In this document: positions 37,820 to 47,121 of the stretch, piece after piece | Position numbering within the stretch: position 1 is the stretch's first letter | Layout of the letters: each line of letters begins with the position of its first letter | DNA from: Bacteroidota bacterium | Lineage (GTDB): Bacteria > Bacteroidota > Rhodothermia > Rhodothermales > UBA10348 | Direction: 5' to 3' | NCBI GenBank assembly: GCA_027622005.1 | Contig: JAQBZH010000002.1 | Location: forward strand, 67,001 to 131,000 | Length of the DNA: 64,000 bases | Program-made: the position numbers and the translations under genes | Notes under the pieces: model-generated | What the model saw: the letters and a program-made list of their open reading frames with translations, nothing else | Database searches by the model: none | What the model was told of the DNA's origin: nothing

Positions 37820-40732
37820 ATGAAAACCGTAGTTTCACTTCTCTTCCTTGCCTTCCTGACCATCGGACATGTGTTCGCACAGAACACCACGATTTCCGGG
37901 CGCATTATCGACGAGAAAACGGGTGCGTCGCTTCCTGGGGTAAACGTCGTCGCATCTTTCGCGGCCGATTCAACCCTTCAGTATGGTGAGGCGACAAATA
38001 ACGATGGCCGATTCAATTTCGTTGTTAAAAACGCAGGTGTGTATAACGTCAAAATGTCCTTTGTTGGATATGTATCGCAATCCAAACGGGTAACAGTCAC
38101 CACCCCTCGAACGGACTTGGGTTTGATAGAGTTGGAATTTGATACTGTGTTGCTCGATGAAGTTAGGGTTGAAGCCGTGCAGGAGCGCGTTGAGGTTCGA
38201 GGAGATACGACCTCGTTCAATGCTGCGGCCTTTAAAGTGAACCCCGATGCTACGGCTGAAGATTTGATCGCCAAACTTCCGGGTGTGACGGTAGACGGAG
38301 GAACGGTAACGGCGCAAGGCGAAACCGTTACCCGTGTTTTAGTTGACGGACGGGAATTTTTCGGTACTGACCCAGCGGCCGCACTCAAAAACCTCCCATC
38401 GGAAATTATCAACAAAATTGAAGTCTATGACCGTCAGAGCGATCAGGCTCAATTCACCGGATTTGAGGACACAGCGACGGAGAAAACCATCAATATTGTG
38501 ACGTTGACCGGAAAAAGTAATGGTCAATTTGGAAAGGTTTATGGTGGCTATGGCTCGGAAGAACGCTATATCGGCGGGGGAAACATCAATATTTTTGATA
38601 AAGATCGCCGTATTTCCATTATTGGCATGTCCAACAATGTCAATCAGCAAAACTTTGCGATTGACGACCTTTTGGGCGTAACCGGGCAGAATAGCGGTGG
38701 CCGTGGTGGCTTCGGCGGTGGCTCTGGCGGTGGCGACCGAAGGGGGCCACCTTCCCCTCCGGGAGGTGGTAGTGGTGGTGGTGGCGGAGGAGGTCGCGGT
38801 GGTGATGGTGGCGGCTTCACCCGTGGTGGCGGCGGCAGTGGAGGTAGTGGTTTTGGCGGTGGCGGAGGAGGCTCTAGTAGTTTCTTAGTAGGCAACCAAG
38901 GTGGTTTAAACACGACGCACGCGGTCGGAGTAAACTATTCTGATGTGTACAGCCCCAAATTATCGGTCACGGCAAGCTACTTCCTCAACGCTTCTGAAAA
39001 TTCCAGCGCCACTCTGTTGGACCGCGAATATTACCTGACTGGCGGTGCCAGCCAGTTTTATAATCAAAACAACACGTCGGCCTCGGACAATACCAATCAC
39101 CGTTTTAACGGCCGTGTTCAGTATACCATTGATGCCAAAAACTCTTTGATCTTTACGCCGCGGTTTTCAACTCAGAGTAACACCGCATCCAGCTTTCTTT
39201 TTGGTAGCAACGTATTGGATAACTCCTCCATGCTGAGCGAAACAACCAACAACTACGTTTCGGACAATTCGGGCTACAATGCGGGAGCCAACCTACTGTA
39301 TCGTCTTGGATTCGATAAAAGGGGCCGGACGGTTTCGCTGAATTTGAGCGCGGGTGCCAATTCATCGCTGGGAAACAACTCACAGGTCTCATCCAATTTG
39401 TTTTTTGATGATGGATCCCGCGATCAGACGATCGATCAAATTACCGACAGCGACGTGACCGGAACGTCCTATTCAGCCCGTCTATCGTATACCGATCAAA
39501 TCGGCGAAACAGGTCAGCTACAGCTCAATTATTCACCGTCGCTCAATAACAACGATTCAGAACGATTGGCCAACGCCATCGACCTCAGAACGGGCCTCTA
39601 CAACGTGTTGGATCCGAATCTTTCTAGTCAATTTGACAACAAGGTGTTAACCCAACGCGGTGGTGTTAGTTATTCGTTTCGAAAAGAAGCCGTTAGAATC
39701 ACGGCGGGAGCTGATATTCAGAATGTGAGCCTGACGGGCGATCAAACATTTCCGTTGGCCTTCGACGTAGACCGTTCGTTCACCAACATCATGCCTAATG
39801 TCGATGTGCAGATCGGCAATTCCCGTCAAAAAACACTCCGCTTGTCATACCGAACCAGCACAAACACGCCTTCGATTTCGCAATTGCAGAATGTGATTGA
39901 CAACCGCAATCCATTGATGTTGTCGTCAGGTAATCCGGACCTGGACCAGTCCTTTACGAACGTCTTTTCCGCTCGTTTTAATACGACGAACCTGCAAACG
40001 GGATCGATCTTTTTTGGATTTGCGTCGATGACGCTTAGTAACAACCAAATCGGCAGCGAATCATTGATCGCTGAGCGGGACATGGTATTGGAAGGGGGCG
40101 TTCCGCTACTTCAGGGATCCCAATTCTCTCGCCCCATCAACGTGGATGGTTACAAAAGCTTTCGCTCATTTTTAACCCTAGGCCGGCCAGCGCCGTTCAT
40201 TAAGAGCAATATGAACGTATGGGCAGGAGTGAGTTGGTCAGAAACACCCGGCGTGATCAATGGCCAGGACAATCTTTCTAATCTAAAAGGATTGAGAGGA
40301 GGCTTGGTTTTAAGCTCCAATATTAGCGAACGACTAGACTTTACCTTTTCTCAAAACTTCAGCTACAACATTTCTGAAAACTCGATCTATCCAGATTTGA
40401 ACTCAGATTACACTAGCTACACCGCAAATGGAAAAGTGACGGCCATGCCGACTCCATCGTTAGTCCTGGAAACCAGTTTGGCTTACAACAAGCTGGGTGG
40501 CCTCGGCGAAGGATTTGATAACACTTCGTTTTTGCTCAACGCGGCCTTGGGATACAAATTCTTGAAAGGAAACGGGGGGGAAGTCAGGTTGATCATGGCT
40601 GACTTGCTGAATCAGAGCACCAATGTATCTCGCAATATCACCGAGTTTTATGTAGAAGACAGCTCTTCAAACATTTTGGGTCGATACATCATTCTGAACT
40701 TTACGTACACACTGCGCAATTTCCGCCTGTAA
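37820..40732 (+). CDS. TonB-dependent-receptor-like outer membrane beta-barrel protein with carboxypeptidase-regulatory-like N-terminal domain
   Basis: Signal peptide; TTISGRIIDEKTGASLPGVNV; plug-like VEVRGDTTSFNAAAFKVNPDATAEDLIAKLPGV; barrel C-terminus FTYTLRNFRL. Confidence 0.88.
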   Translation: MKTVVSLLFLAFLTIGHVFAQNTTISGRIIDEKTGASLPGVNVVASFAADSTLQYGEATNNDGRFNFVVKNAGVYNVKMSFVGYVSQSKRVTVTTPRTDLGLIELEFDTVLLDEVRVEAVQERVEVRGDTTSFNAAAFKVNPDATAEDLIAKLPGVTVDGGTVTAQGETVTRVLVDGREFFGTDPAAALKNLPSEIINKIEVYDRQSDQAQFTGFEDTATEKTINIVTLTGKSNGQFGKVYGGYGSEERYIGGGNINIFDKDRRISIIGMSNNVNQQNFAIDDLLGVTGQNSGGRGGFGGGSGGGDRRGPPSPPGGGSGGGGGGGRGGDGGGFTRGGGGSGGSGFGGGGGGSSSFLVGNQGGLNTTHAVGVNYSDVYSPKLSVTASYFLNASENSSATLLDREYYLTGGASQFYNQNNTSASDNTNHRFNGRVQYTIDAKNSLIFTPRFSTQSNTASSFLFGSNVLDNSSMLSETTNNYVSDNSGYNAGANLLYRLGFDKRGRTVSLNLSAGANSSLGNNSQVSSNLFFDDGSRDQTIDQITDSDVTGTSYSARLSYTDQIGETGQLQLNYSPSLNNNDSERLANAIDLRTGLYNVLDPNLSSQFDNKVLTQRGGVSYSFRKEAVRITAGADIQNVSLTGDQTFPLAFDVDRSFTNIMPNVDVQIGNSRQKTLRLSYRTSTNTPSISQLQNVIDNRNPLMLSSGNPDLDQSFTNVFSARFNTTNLQTGSIFFGFASMTLSNNQIGSESLIAERDMVLEGGVPLLQGSQFSRPINVDGYKSFRSFLTLGRPAPFIKSNMNVWAGVSWSETPGVINGQDNLSNLKGLRGGLVLSSNISERLDFTFSQNFSYNISENSIYPDLNSDYTSYTANGKVTAMPTPSLVLETSLAYNKLGGLGEGFDNTSFLLNAALGYKFLKGNGGEVRLIMADLLNQSTNVSRNITEFYVEDSSSNILGRYIILNFTYTLRNFRL
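38691..38880 (+). repeat. Gly-rich low-complexity coding tract in the TonB-like protein
   Basis: Encodes SGGRGGFGGGSGGGDRRGPPSPPGGGSGGGGGGGRGGDGGGFTRGGGGSGGSGFGGGGGGSSS. Confidence 0.9.
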
Positions 40733-40751
40733 TAGGGCGTTCTTGGAGTTC

Positions 40752-40786
40752 TTGTCTACACTTGCCTGGCGGAAGAGTGTAGACAA
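40752..40786. other. 11-bp inverted repeat just upstream of the terminator
   Basis: TTGTCTACACT (40752-40762) / AGTGTAGACAA (40776-40786). Confidence 0.6.
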
Positions 40787-40790
40787 AAAA

Positions 40791-40822
40791 GAGGTGGGGG
40801 GCGCTGCTGCGCCCCCCACCTC
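40791..40822. terminator. 14-bp perfect hairpin, bidirectional terminator between convergent genes
   Basis: GAGGTGGGGGGCGC-TGCT-GCGCCCCCCACCTC. Confidence 0.8.
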
Positions 40823-40851
40823 ACTATTTTAGCTCACCGCTATCGAAACGC

Positions 40852-42024
40852 TTAGTTGACGGTAAACCCAAGAGTGAATCGCTTCATATCCCAATCAAAA
40901 ATAATGGAGCCACCGGCTTCGGTATCTTCAAAGGAAATCACAAAACGCTCGCTAAGGGTCGTCAAATCCGAAGCCGTCATTGGCGTGGTGAATAAGTCTA
41001 ACGCTGGGTCATGAATGGTTCCCCATTGGCCCGTTTGGCTATTGAACATTAAGGATAAACCACCATTTGAATAGACGGACCAAAGAGTATAGACACCAGC
41101 TGGAAGGACTTGACCATCAAATGTGAGGTCTTTGCTGGTTGTGAACTGTGTGGCCGCATTTGCTCCGGTGCGCCAAACTTCTCCTTCAGGAACCAATTGA
41201 CCCCAAATTTCTCTTCCTCTTTTGGCTGGTTGGCTATAGACGATTTCCAAATTTGCTTCGTCCAGAGTGATGGCTACCACTGCGCCCGGAGAAGGCACGC
41301 CAATTCCGGTGCCAGCTGCATCCATTGCGGCCCAGCGCTCAGCATAAGGTCCAACCAAAAACGGCTCAACGCGTCTATTTTCCGTTCCATTAGGAGTTGC
41401 TGCGCCAGAAACGCCAATTAACTGACCTTCTGCTCCAGTCCATCCTATTCTTCTAAAACCGTAGTAGTCCATGGAAACGGAATCAGGTGATTCTACCCGA
41501 GAATCATTGACCATGGGTGCCGAGCTATAGCCACTTAGGATCATAGTTTGCGTTGCACCTGCCTGCAATTTGTTTGCTACCTGTTCAAATTCGAACATGG
41601 CGAGGTCGGCTCTGCCAATCGTTGGTAGGGTTCCTGACGCCACGTCAACAAGCACGGTGTCAGGATTTTCGCCGCCAACCCGAATAATGGTTGCTTGTCC
41701 CTCTGCAATCACAACGGAAGCTGAACTTTCAGCAGGACCGTTTGGATTAGTGGAAGGTGTACGAGTGGTAAATCGAAGGCTAACAATGTCCCCATCGCTA
41801 TTTAGCGTCGCTACATACTCGACGATTTGGGTAACGGGAAGACGATCTACCAGAATTCCTTCAATGGAATCGGCTGTGCGGGTATAAACCTCAACGGCCA
41901 CTGTATCTGTACCCAACGTAGATACGAAAGCGCGTGGTTCGTCGGGGCTTGGAGTCCAACCCGCGTTTGAATTGCATCCAACAAGGATGCTTACAAGGGT
42001 TAGAAAAGTTAAAGTGCGGTTCAT
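40852..42024 (-). CDS. Lipoprotein with C-terminal DUF2911
   Basis: LTLVSILVGCNS lipobox; GREIWGQLVPEGEVWRTGANAATQFTTSKDLTFDGQVLPAGVYTLWS. Confidence 0.88.
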   Translation of the reverse strand: MNRTLTFLTLVSILVGCNSNAGWTPSPDEPRAFVSTLGTDTVAVEVYTRTADSIEGILVDRLPVTQIVEYVATLNSDGDIVSLRFTTRTPSTNPNGPAESSASVVIAEGQATIIRVGGENPDTVLVDVASGTLPTIGRADLAMFEFEQVANKLQAGATQTMILSGYSSAPMVNDSRVESPDSVSMDYYGFRRIGWTGAEGQLIGVSGAATPNGTENRRVEPFLVGPYAERWAAMDAAGTGIGVPSPGAVVAITLDEANLEIVYSQPAKRGREIWGQLVPEGEVWRTGANAATQFTTSKDLTFDGQVLPAGVYTLWSVYSNGGLSLMFNSQTGQWGTIHDPALDLFTTPMTASDLTTLSERFVISFEDTEAGGSIIFDWDMKRFTLGFTVN

Positions 42025-42172
42025 GGTTGCGACTTTGATGATTTAGAGTGAACGAAGGCTCAAACGAAGCCATTTTCAGTAAGTTTGGGTTCAATAAGAA
42101 TTCGAAATGCCCGTTTCATCACCCAAAACGGTTTCCGTAAGAATTGACCTGTCAACTATTCGTGTTGATGTA

Positions 42173-42823
42173 TTAGTGATTATGTCCGCCTTTTGCCTCG
42201 TGTTTTTCGATAATATCCAACACTTCGGACATCGTCTGGCGGCCAAGATCCTCGTCATACCAAGCGAATTTAGCCGTCATAAAAGCGGAAGAGGACAATT
42301 CTTTGCCGCTTCCCAAGGCCCAATCCTGCAATAACTTTGGCCGTTCAATAAAAGCGTCAATGACCGTAAAGTTAGAATCCAACACCAGTACGGTCGGCGT
42401 TGAAGGGCGCCCGTCGGGTGTTTTGTAGGCTTCCATGATATGCCGGCCTGCCTCTGGCGACACCAAATGCATTACAATGGATTCGGTCGCCTCGTCCAAG
42501 TGGGCCAAATATGGAATCGTGTTGACCGAATCGCTACAACCATCGACAGCTACCGCCAGCAAGTAATAAGGTCCGTGCAGTTCGGAAGCCCTCCGACGCA
42601 AATCGACCGGTACCTTTCCTTTTTCAAAATTCCCTAACCACATTTCGCGGCGTTTTTCAGCCCGGTCCAGAAACAGTCCGAATGGTATTCCAGCCTCAAA
42701 TAGCGCTTTATTGGCTGACGAATCGAGGCTAGTCGCGGCGGATTCAGGCGTGGTGGCGGGCGTTTGCGCAGTTACCCATCCAGGGAAGAAAAGGAAAAGA
42801 AAAAAGGCCGCTGTAATTTTCAT
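42173..42823 (-). CDS. Secreted thioredoxin-like protein with single-Cys CSDS active-site motif
   Basis: Signal peptide MKITAAFFLFLFFPGWVTAQ; YYLLAVAVDGCSDSVNTIPYLAHL; STPTVLVLDSNF. Confidence 0.75.
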   Translation of the reverse strand: MKITAAFFLFLFFPGWVTAQTPATTPESAATSLDSSANKALFEAGIPFGLFLDRAEKRREMWLGNFEKGKVPVDLRRRASELHGPYYLLAVAVDGCSDSVNTIPYLAHLDEATESIVMHLVSPEAGRHIMEAYKTPDGRPSTPTVLVLDSNFTVIDAFIERPKLLQDWALGSGKELSSSAFMTAKFAWYDEDLGRQTMSEVLDIIEKHEAKGGHNH

Positions 42824-42969
42824 TATATGTCTTAACTCCCAACTACTTGTTTCATTAAATCTGTCGGTCGCGCCCACGGGCCTTCACGAATTCGCTGATT
42901 GCAATATAATCGGACTTGGGGTCAGGAATCGATTATCTTGCCAAATCCAGATTTAAACCTGTTAATCTC

Positions 42970-45456
42970 ATGCGCCTCCATTTAGCCACGCCCCTGTTCT
43001 TGTTCAATAAGACAGGCGTTTTCTCTTTTAGGATCTGGGCCATGATGGCTGTTGTGGCCTCTGCCTCCGTGATTGGCTGTTCCGATCGGAATGCCCTCGT
43101 ACTTAAAACCGAGACATTTCGTTTGGCGATTTCAAAAGAAGGCCAAGTGGTTCAATTGCAAGATGAGTCGAATGGAACGGAATACGTATCCCGCCCATCC
43201 CCCCTTTTGCAATTGCGAAAACAAGGGGAGTTCGTTACGCCTCAGTCAGCTAGAGCCAAAGGGGAAGGATTGGAATTAGTATTTCCCGGTGGATTTGTCG
43301 CGCAAATATCGGTCGAAGAGAAAGACACGCACCTGGTTTTTGAACTGGTAGAGCTATCCCAAGCCGACTCGGTTGATCTCGTTTTGTGGGGGCCTTTTGC
43401 GACATCAATCGATAAATCGATCGGTGAAACAGTGGGGGTAGCCCGAGGGGAATCGTTTGGAATTGGATTACAAGCCCTAAACATTAAAACGCTGGGTGGA
43501 TATCCGTGGAATGAAAACGATGCCATGCCGGAAATGGATATTTTCGAAGGAGGAAATTACCACGATATGGACCCGGCCAAGTCCCGTTCTGTGTTGTACC
43601 GCGTTGAGGCGGCCAAACCCGATTCCATGGGAAGCACGCTGCAAGCCTACACGCGGAATCGATCCGTGGACCGCATCATCAAGAATCAAGGATATGATCG
43701 ATATGTAGCCCCCGCTTATGATGATGGGGGGGTGATCGGGTCCAAAATAGCCCTTTTCGGTGTTCCCGTGCAGCAAACGCTAGCAACCATAGGCGAAATT
43801 GAGGTGGCCGAAGGGCTTCCACACCCTATGATTGACGGTGTTTGGGGGAAAATGTCCCCAACGGCGAACGCGGCCTACATCATCATGAACTTTAGTGAAG
43901 AGACGGCCGAAAAAGCCATGGATATCGTAGAAAAGGCCGGCCTTAGATATTTGTACCACGATGGTTTATTCGAAACGTGGGGGCACTTCAAAATTAATGA
44001 AAAGAGTTTCCCAGACGGTGTGGCGAGCCTGAAACGCATTTCCACTCGTGCAAGTGAGCGGGGTTTAATGGTAGGTACCCACAACCTCTCCAATTTCGTG
44101 ACGACCAACGATCCCTATGTGACCCCCATTCCCGACGCTCGATTGGCCAAAGTGGGGGGCACGAAGCTGTCAGAAGATCTTTCGGTCAGCTTGAGCACGA
44201 TTGCCATCGAAAGTCCTGATTTTTTCAATCAAGGGGGCAAAAGCTATTTGATGGCGGCTCAAATCGAAGATGAAATCGTCAAATTCACTTCGGTATCTCA
44301 GAAAGCTCCATGGCAATTGCTCGGCGTCGAACGAGGGGCCTTTGGAACGACTGCTTCAACTCATGCCTCCGGCGCCAAGATATCGAAGCTCGACGATCAC
44401 GGATACATGGTATTCCTAACGGAAACAGCCCTATCCGTGGAAATGGCAACGACTTTAGCCAAACTATACAATGAGACGGGGTTTCGTCAGATTTCTTTTG
44501 ATGGACTAGAGGGGAATCGGTCGACCGGGATGGGTAATTACGGGGAGTCGTTATTTGCGCAGGCATGGTACGATAACCTTAATGACGATATTCGATCACA
44601 TTACATCGCAGATGCCAGTCGAACCACGCATTATTTCTGGCACATGTATACCCGGATGAATTGGGGCGAACCCTGGTATGCGGGTTTTCGGGAGAGCCAG
44701 ACGGAATATCGTCTGAAAAACCAGGCTTATTTCGAGCGTAATCTGATGCCCGGGATGTTGGGTTGGTTCAAAATGACCCCAGAAACGAGTGTAGAAGACA
44801 TCGAATGGATGCTTTCCCTCTCCGCCGGATATGACGCAGGCTACGGTTTTGTAACATCCTATGATGCGGTTGAAAAGAATGGGAAATCTGATGAAATTTT
44901 GAGGTTACTGGGTGTCTGGGAAAAGCTGCGGCTTGGAGATGTATTTTCTGAAGATCAAAAGGCGCTGCTTAGGTCCCGCGACCAAGAGTTTCATTTATCG
45001 TTGTCAGAGGACGGCGCCTGGACGCTAACACCTAGCAAAGTCCACATTTTCAGACGATTTAACCGGGAACGTCAACCGGGCGAACCCCTCGAATCCAATT
45101 TTACGTTTGAATCAGGAGCCGTCGATGGCCCGGTTTCCTTCATTTTGACCGCCGATGGGGGGTCAGCCTCCCGAATCCGTTTCACGTTGGATAACAATGC
45201 GTCTGTAGAGATTCCACTTGGCCTAAAAGTGGGTGAATCCTTGGTTTATCGGGGTGGAACGGAAGCATTCTTGGTGGACCGGACCTGGCACGAGCTACGT
45301 TCCATACCCATGGATCCAGCCGCTTTGGGAGTTGGATCCGGATCTCATTCTCTCTCGCTAACCGCCGATATCAACGGGGATTCAGAGTCTTCATTACGCG
45401 TTGAAATTCGGCTCAAGGGTCAGGTTTTGGCCACGGGAGCGCTGCCTGGGAAATAG
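42970..45456 (+). CDS. Large lipoprotein, putative TIM-barrel glycoside hydrolase-like
   Basis: Lipobox SVIGCSD; LRYLYHDGLFETWG; FRQISFDGLEGN; beta-rich ends. Confidence 0.55.
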   Translation: MRLHLATPLFLFNKTGVFSFRIWAMMAVVASASVIGCSDRNALVLKTETFRLAISKEGQVVQLQDESNGTEYVSRPSPLLQLRKQGEFVTPQSARAKGEGLELVFPGGFVAQISVEEKDTHLVFELVELSQADSVDLVLWGPFATSIDKSIGETVGVARGESFGIGLQALNIKTLGGYPWNENDAMPEMDIFEGGNYHDMDPAKSRSVLYRVEAAKPDSMGSTLQAYTRNRSVDRIIKNQGYDRYVAPAYDDGGVIGSKIALFGVPVQQTLATIGEIEVAEGLPHPMIDGVWGKMSPTANAAYIIMNFSEETAEKAMDIVEKAGLRYLYHDGLFETWGHFKINEKSFPDGVASLKRISTRASERGLMVGTHNLSNFVTTNDPYVTPIPDARLAKVGGTKLSEDLSVSLSTIAIESPDFFNQGGKSYLMAAQIEDEIVKFTSVSQKAPWQLLGVERGAFGTTASTHASGAKISKLDDHGYMVFLTETALSVEMATTLAKLYNETGFRQISFDGLEGNRSTGMGNYGESLFAQAWYDNLNDDIRSHYIADASRTTHYFWHMYTRMNWGEPWYAGFRESQTEYRLKNQAYFERNLMPGMLGWFKMTPETSVEDIEWMLSLSAGYDAGYGFVTSYDAVEKNGKSDEILRLLGVWEKLRLGDVFSEDQKALLRSRDQEFHLSLSEDGAWTLTPSKVHIFRRFNRERQPGEPLESNFTFESGAVDGPVSFILTADGGSASRIRFTLDNNASVEIPLGLKVGESLVYRGGTEAFLVDRTWHELRSIPMDPAALGVGSGSHSLSLTADINGDSESSLRVEIRLKGQVLATGALPGK

Positions 45457-45482
45457 CGTTCGGTCGTTAGGCCTGGCTCATG

Positions 45483-46925
45483 CTAACGCTTTACGTCTAC
45501 GACGTTTTTGCCTGGCTCTCGAGAGCCCCGGCCCTCTATTCCCTGAAGCGCATCTCCGAGTTCAGCGCGTTTTTCATTAGCCATTCGCGTAAGTCGTTCC
45601 ACCACATCAGGATGTAGGCTCGACACGTCGGTCTTCTCAGAAATATCTGTATTTAGATCGTACAGCTCCAGCCCGGTGATAGGCGTATAATCATACTTAC
45701 CAGGCATACCGTCCTTTCCGGGTACTTGGCCAATCATGGTTCGATAGGAATGCGGAAAATGAAGTTTCCAATTCCCACTTCTCATGGCGTGCAGCTCATT
45801 TCTGTTGTAATAAAAGTAGTAAGCTTCTTGAACAGGATCGGAGCTAGTTCCATCCATGAGCTTCCATATGGAACTCCCGTCAATCGGAAGTTTAGGGGGT
45901 GGTGCTGCGAGTAGGTCGACCATCGTGGGAAACACATCAATGGTCATGGCTGGGGCGGAAACTCGAAGGCCTTCAGGAATGACGCCAGGCCATCGGACAA
46001 GAAACGGTACTCGAACTCCGCCATCCCAGGTCGTTCCTTTACCCTCTCTCAACGGCAAGGCCGAGCCCGCATGATTGCCATAGCTCATCCAGGGGCCATT
46101 GTCTGAGATAAACATTACCAAGGTATTTTCATCAACACCCGTGGTTTTTAGGGTTTTCAAAACTTCCCCCACGGACCAATCAATCTCCGCGACAACATCG
46201 CCAAAAAGCCCAGCACCGCTCTTTCCAAATCGCTCTTCGGACACGGCCAAAGGTACGTGGGGCATCGGATGGGCCAGATAGAGAAAAAACGGGGTTTTGG
46301 CCGCGGCCTGGTTCGTGATAAACTCGACGGCTCGGGAAGTAAAATCAGTCGTAAAACGAGATTGATCGGTGTTTAATCCAACGGTATTGGTCCCTTCAAT
46401 AGTAGGTAAATCGACCCACGCTTCTGGGCTTTCCGGGTGATTGGGCCACATATCGTTGGAGTAGGGAATGCCATAAAATGTATCGAAACCATGCTCCGTT
46501 GGCAGAAAATCCGGGAGATGCCCCAAATGCCATTTGCCAAAAATGGCGGTCGCGTACGCCCGGCCTTTAAACAGTTCGGCGAGTGTCGTTTCGTCTGAAT
46601 GGATGCCATGGCTGTTGCTGGGTCCCAGCGCCCCATGAATGCCGATTCGGTTCGCATACGTTCCGGTTAACAGCGACGCCCTGGAAGCAGAACACACCGG
46701 TTGACTAACATAAAAATCAGTAAAAAGCGCTCCTTCCGAGGCCATTCGGTCTAGTTCGGGTGTTTTGTACGCCGTAGCCCCGTACGCTCCGATATCGGCA
46801 TAACCCAAATCATCAACAAAAATCAAAACGACATTTGGAGTAGTGCTACGCGGTTCGATTTGTGAATGTGAGCCCCAAAAACCGAACAATACGGCCGAGA
46901 GGGCAACGATTAGGGCTTTTTGCAT
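45483..46925 (-). CDS. Secreted type I sulfatase
   Basis: PNVVLIFVDDLGYADIGAYG; QPVCSASRASLLTGTY (C-x-A-x-R motif); GKWHLGH. Confidence 0.93.
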   Translation of the reverse strand: MQKALIVALSAVLFGFWGSHSQIEPRSTTPNVVLIFVDDLGYADIGAYGATAYKTPELDRMASEGALFTDFYVSQPVCSASRASLLTGTYANRIGIHGALGPSNSHGIHSDETTLAELFKGRAYATAIFGKWHLGHLPDFLPTEHGFDTFYGIPYSNDMWPNHPESPEAWVDLPTIEGTNTVGLNTDQSRFTTDFTSRAVEFITNQAAAKTPFFLYLAHPMPHVPLAVSEERFGKSGAGLFGDVVAEIDWSVGEVLKTLKTTGVDENTLVMFISDNGPWMSYGNHAGSALPLREGKGTTWDGGVRVPFLVRWPGVIPEGLRVSAPAMTIDVFPTMVDLLAAPPPKLPIDGSSIWKLMDGTSSDPVQEAYYFYYNRNELHAMRSGNWKLHFPHSYRTMIGQVPGKDGMPGKYDYTPITGLELYDLNTDISEKTDVSSLHPDVVERLTRMANEKRAELGDALQGIEGRGSREPGKNVVDVKR

Positions 46926-47121
46926 AGTTGTACAATGGGAAACGCACGATAAAACACCATTCAAAGGTATAGAAAAATACTTTACGGTAGCGGCCACAAC
47001 CGAAGCATCTGTAACTCTTTTCGGGGAGTCTCCGTAATGACTCCAGGCCGTCAAAAATCTGCCAACGCGTTCCGATTTTTTCGGAGTGTCCAGCTCAGCT
47101 TCACTTTACAGTAATAGCATC

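Noticed and set aside
38644-38913. 89-aa proline-rich ORF on the - strand
   Set aside because: Mirror of the Gly-rich tract in the TonB-like gene; low-complexity shadow ORF
40791-40822. Very GC-rich palindrome considered as a mobile-element end
   Set aside because: Position between convergent genes and short loop fit a terminator; no transposase or target duplication
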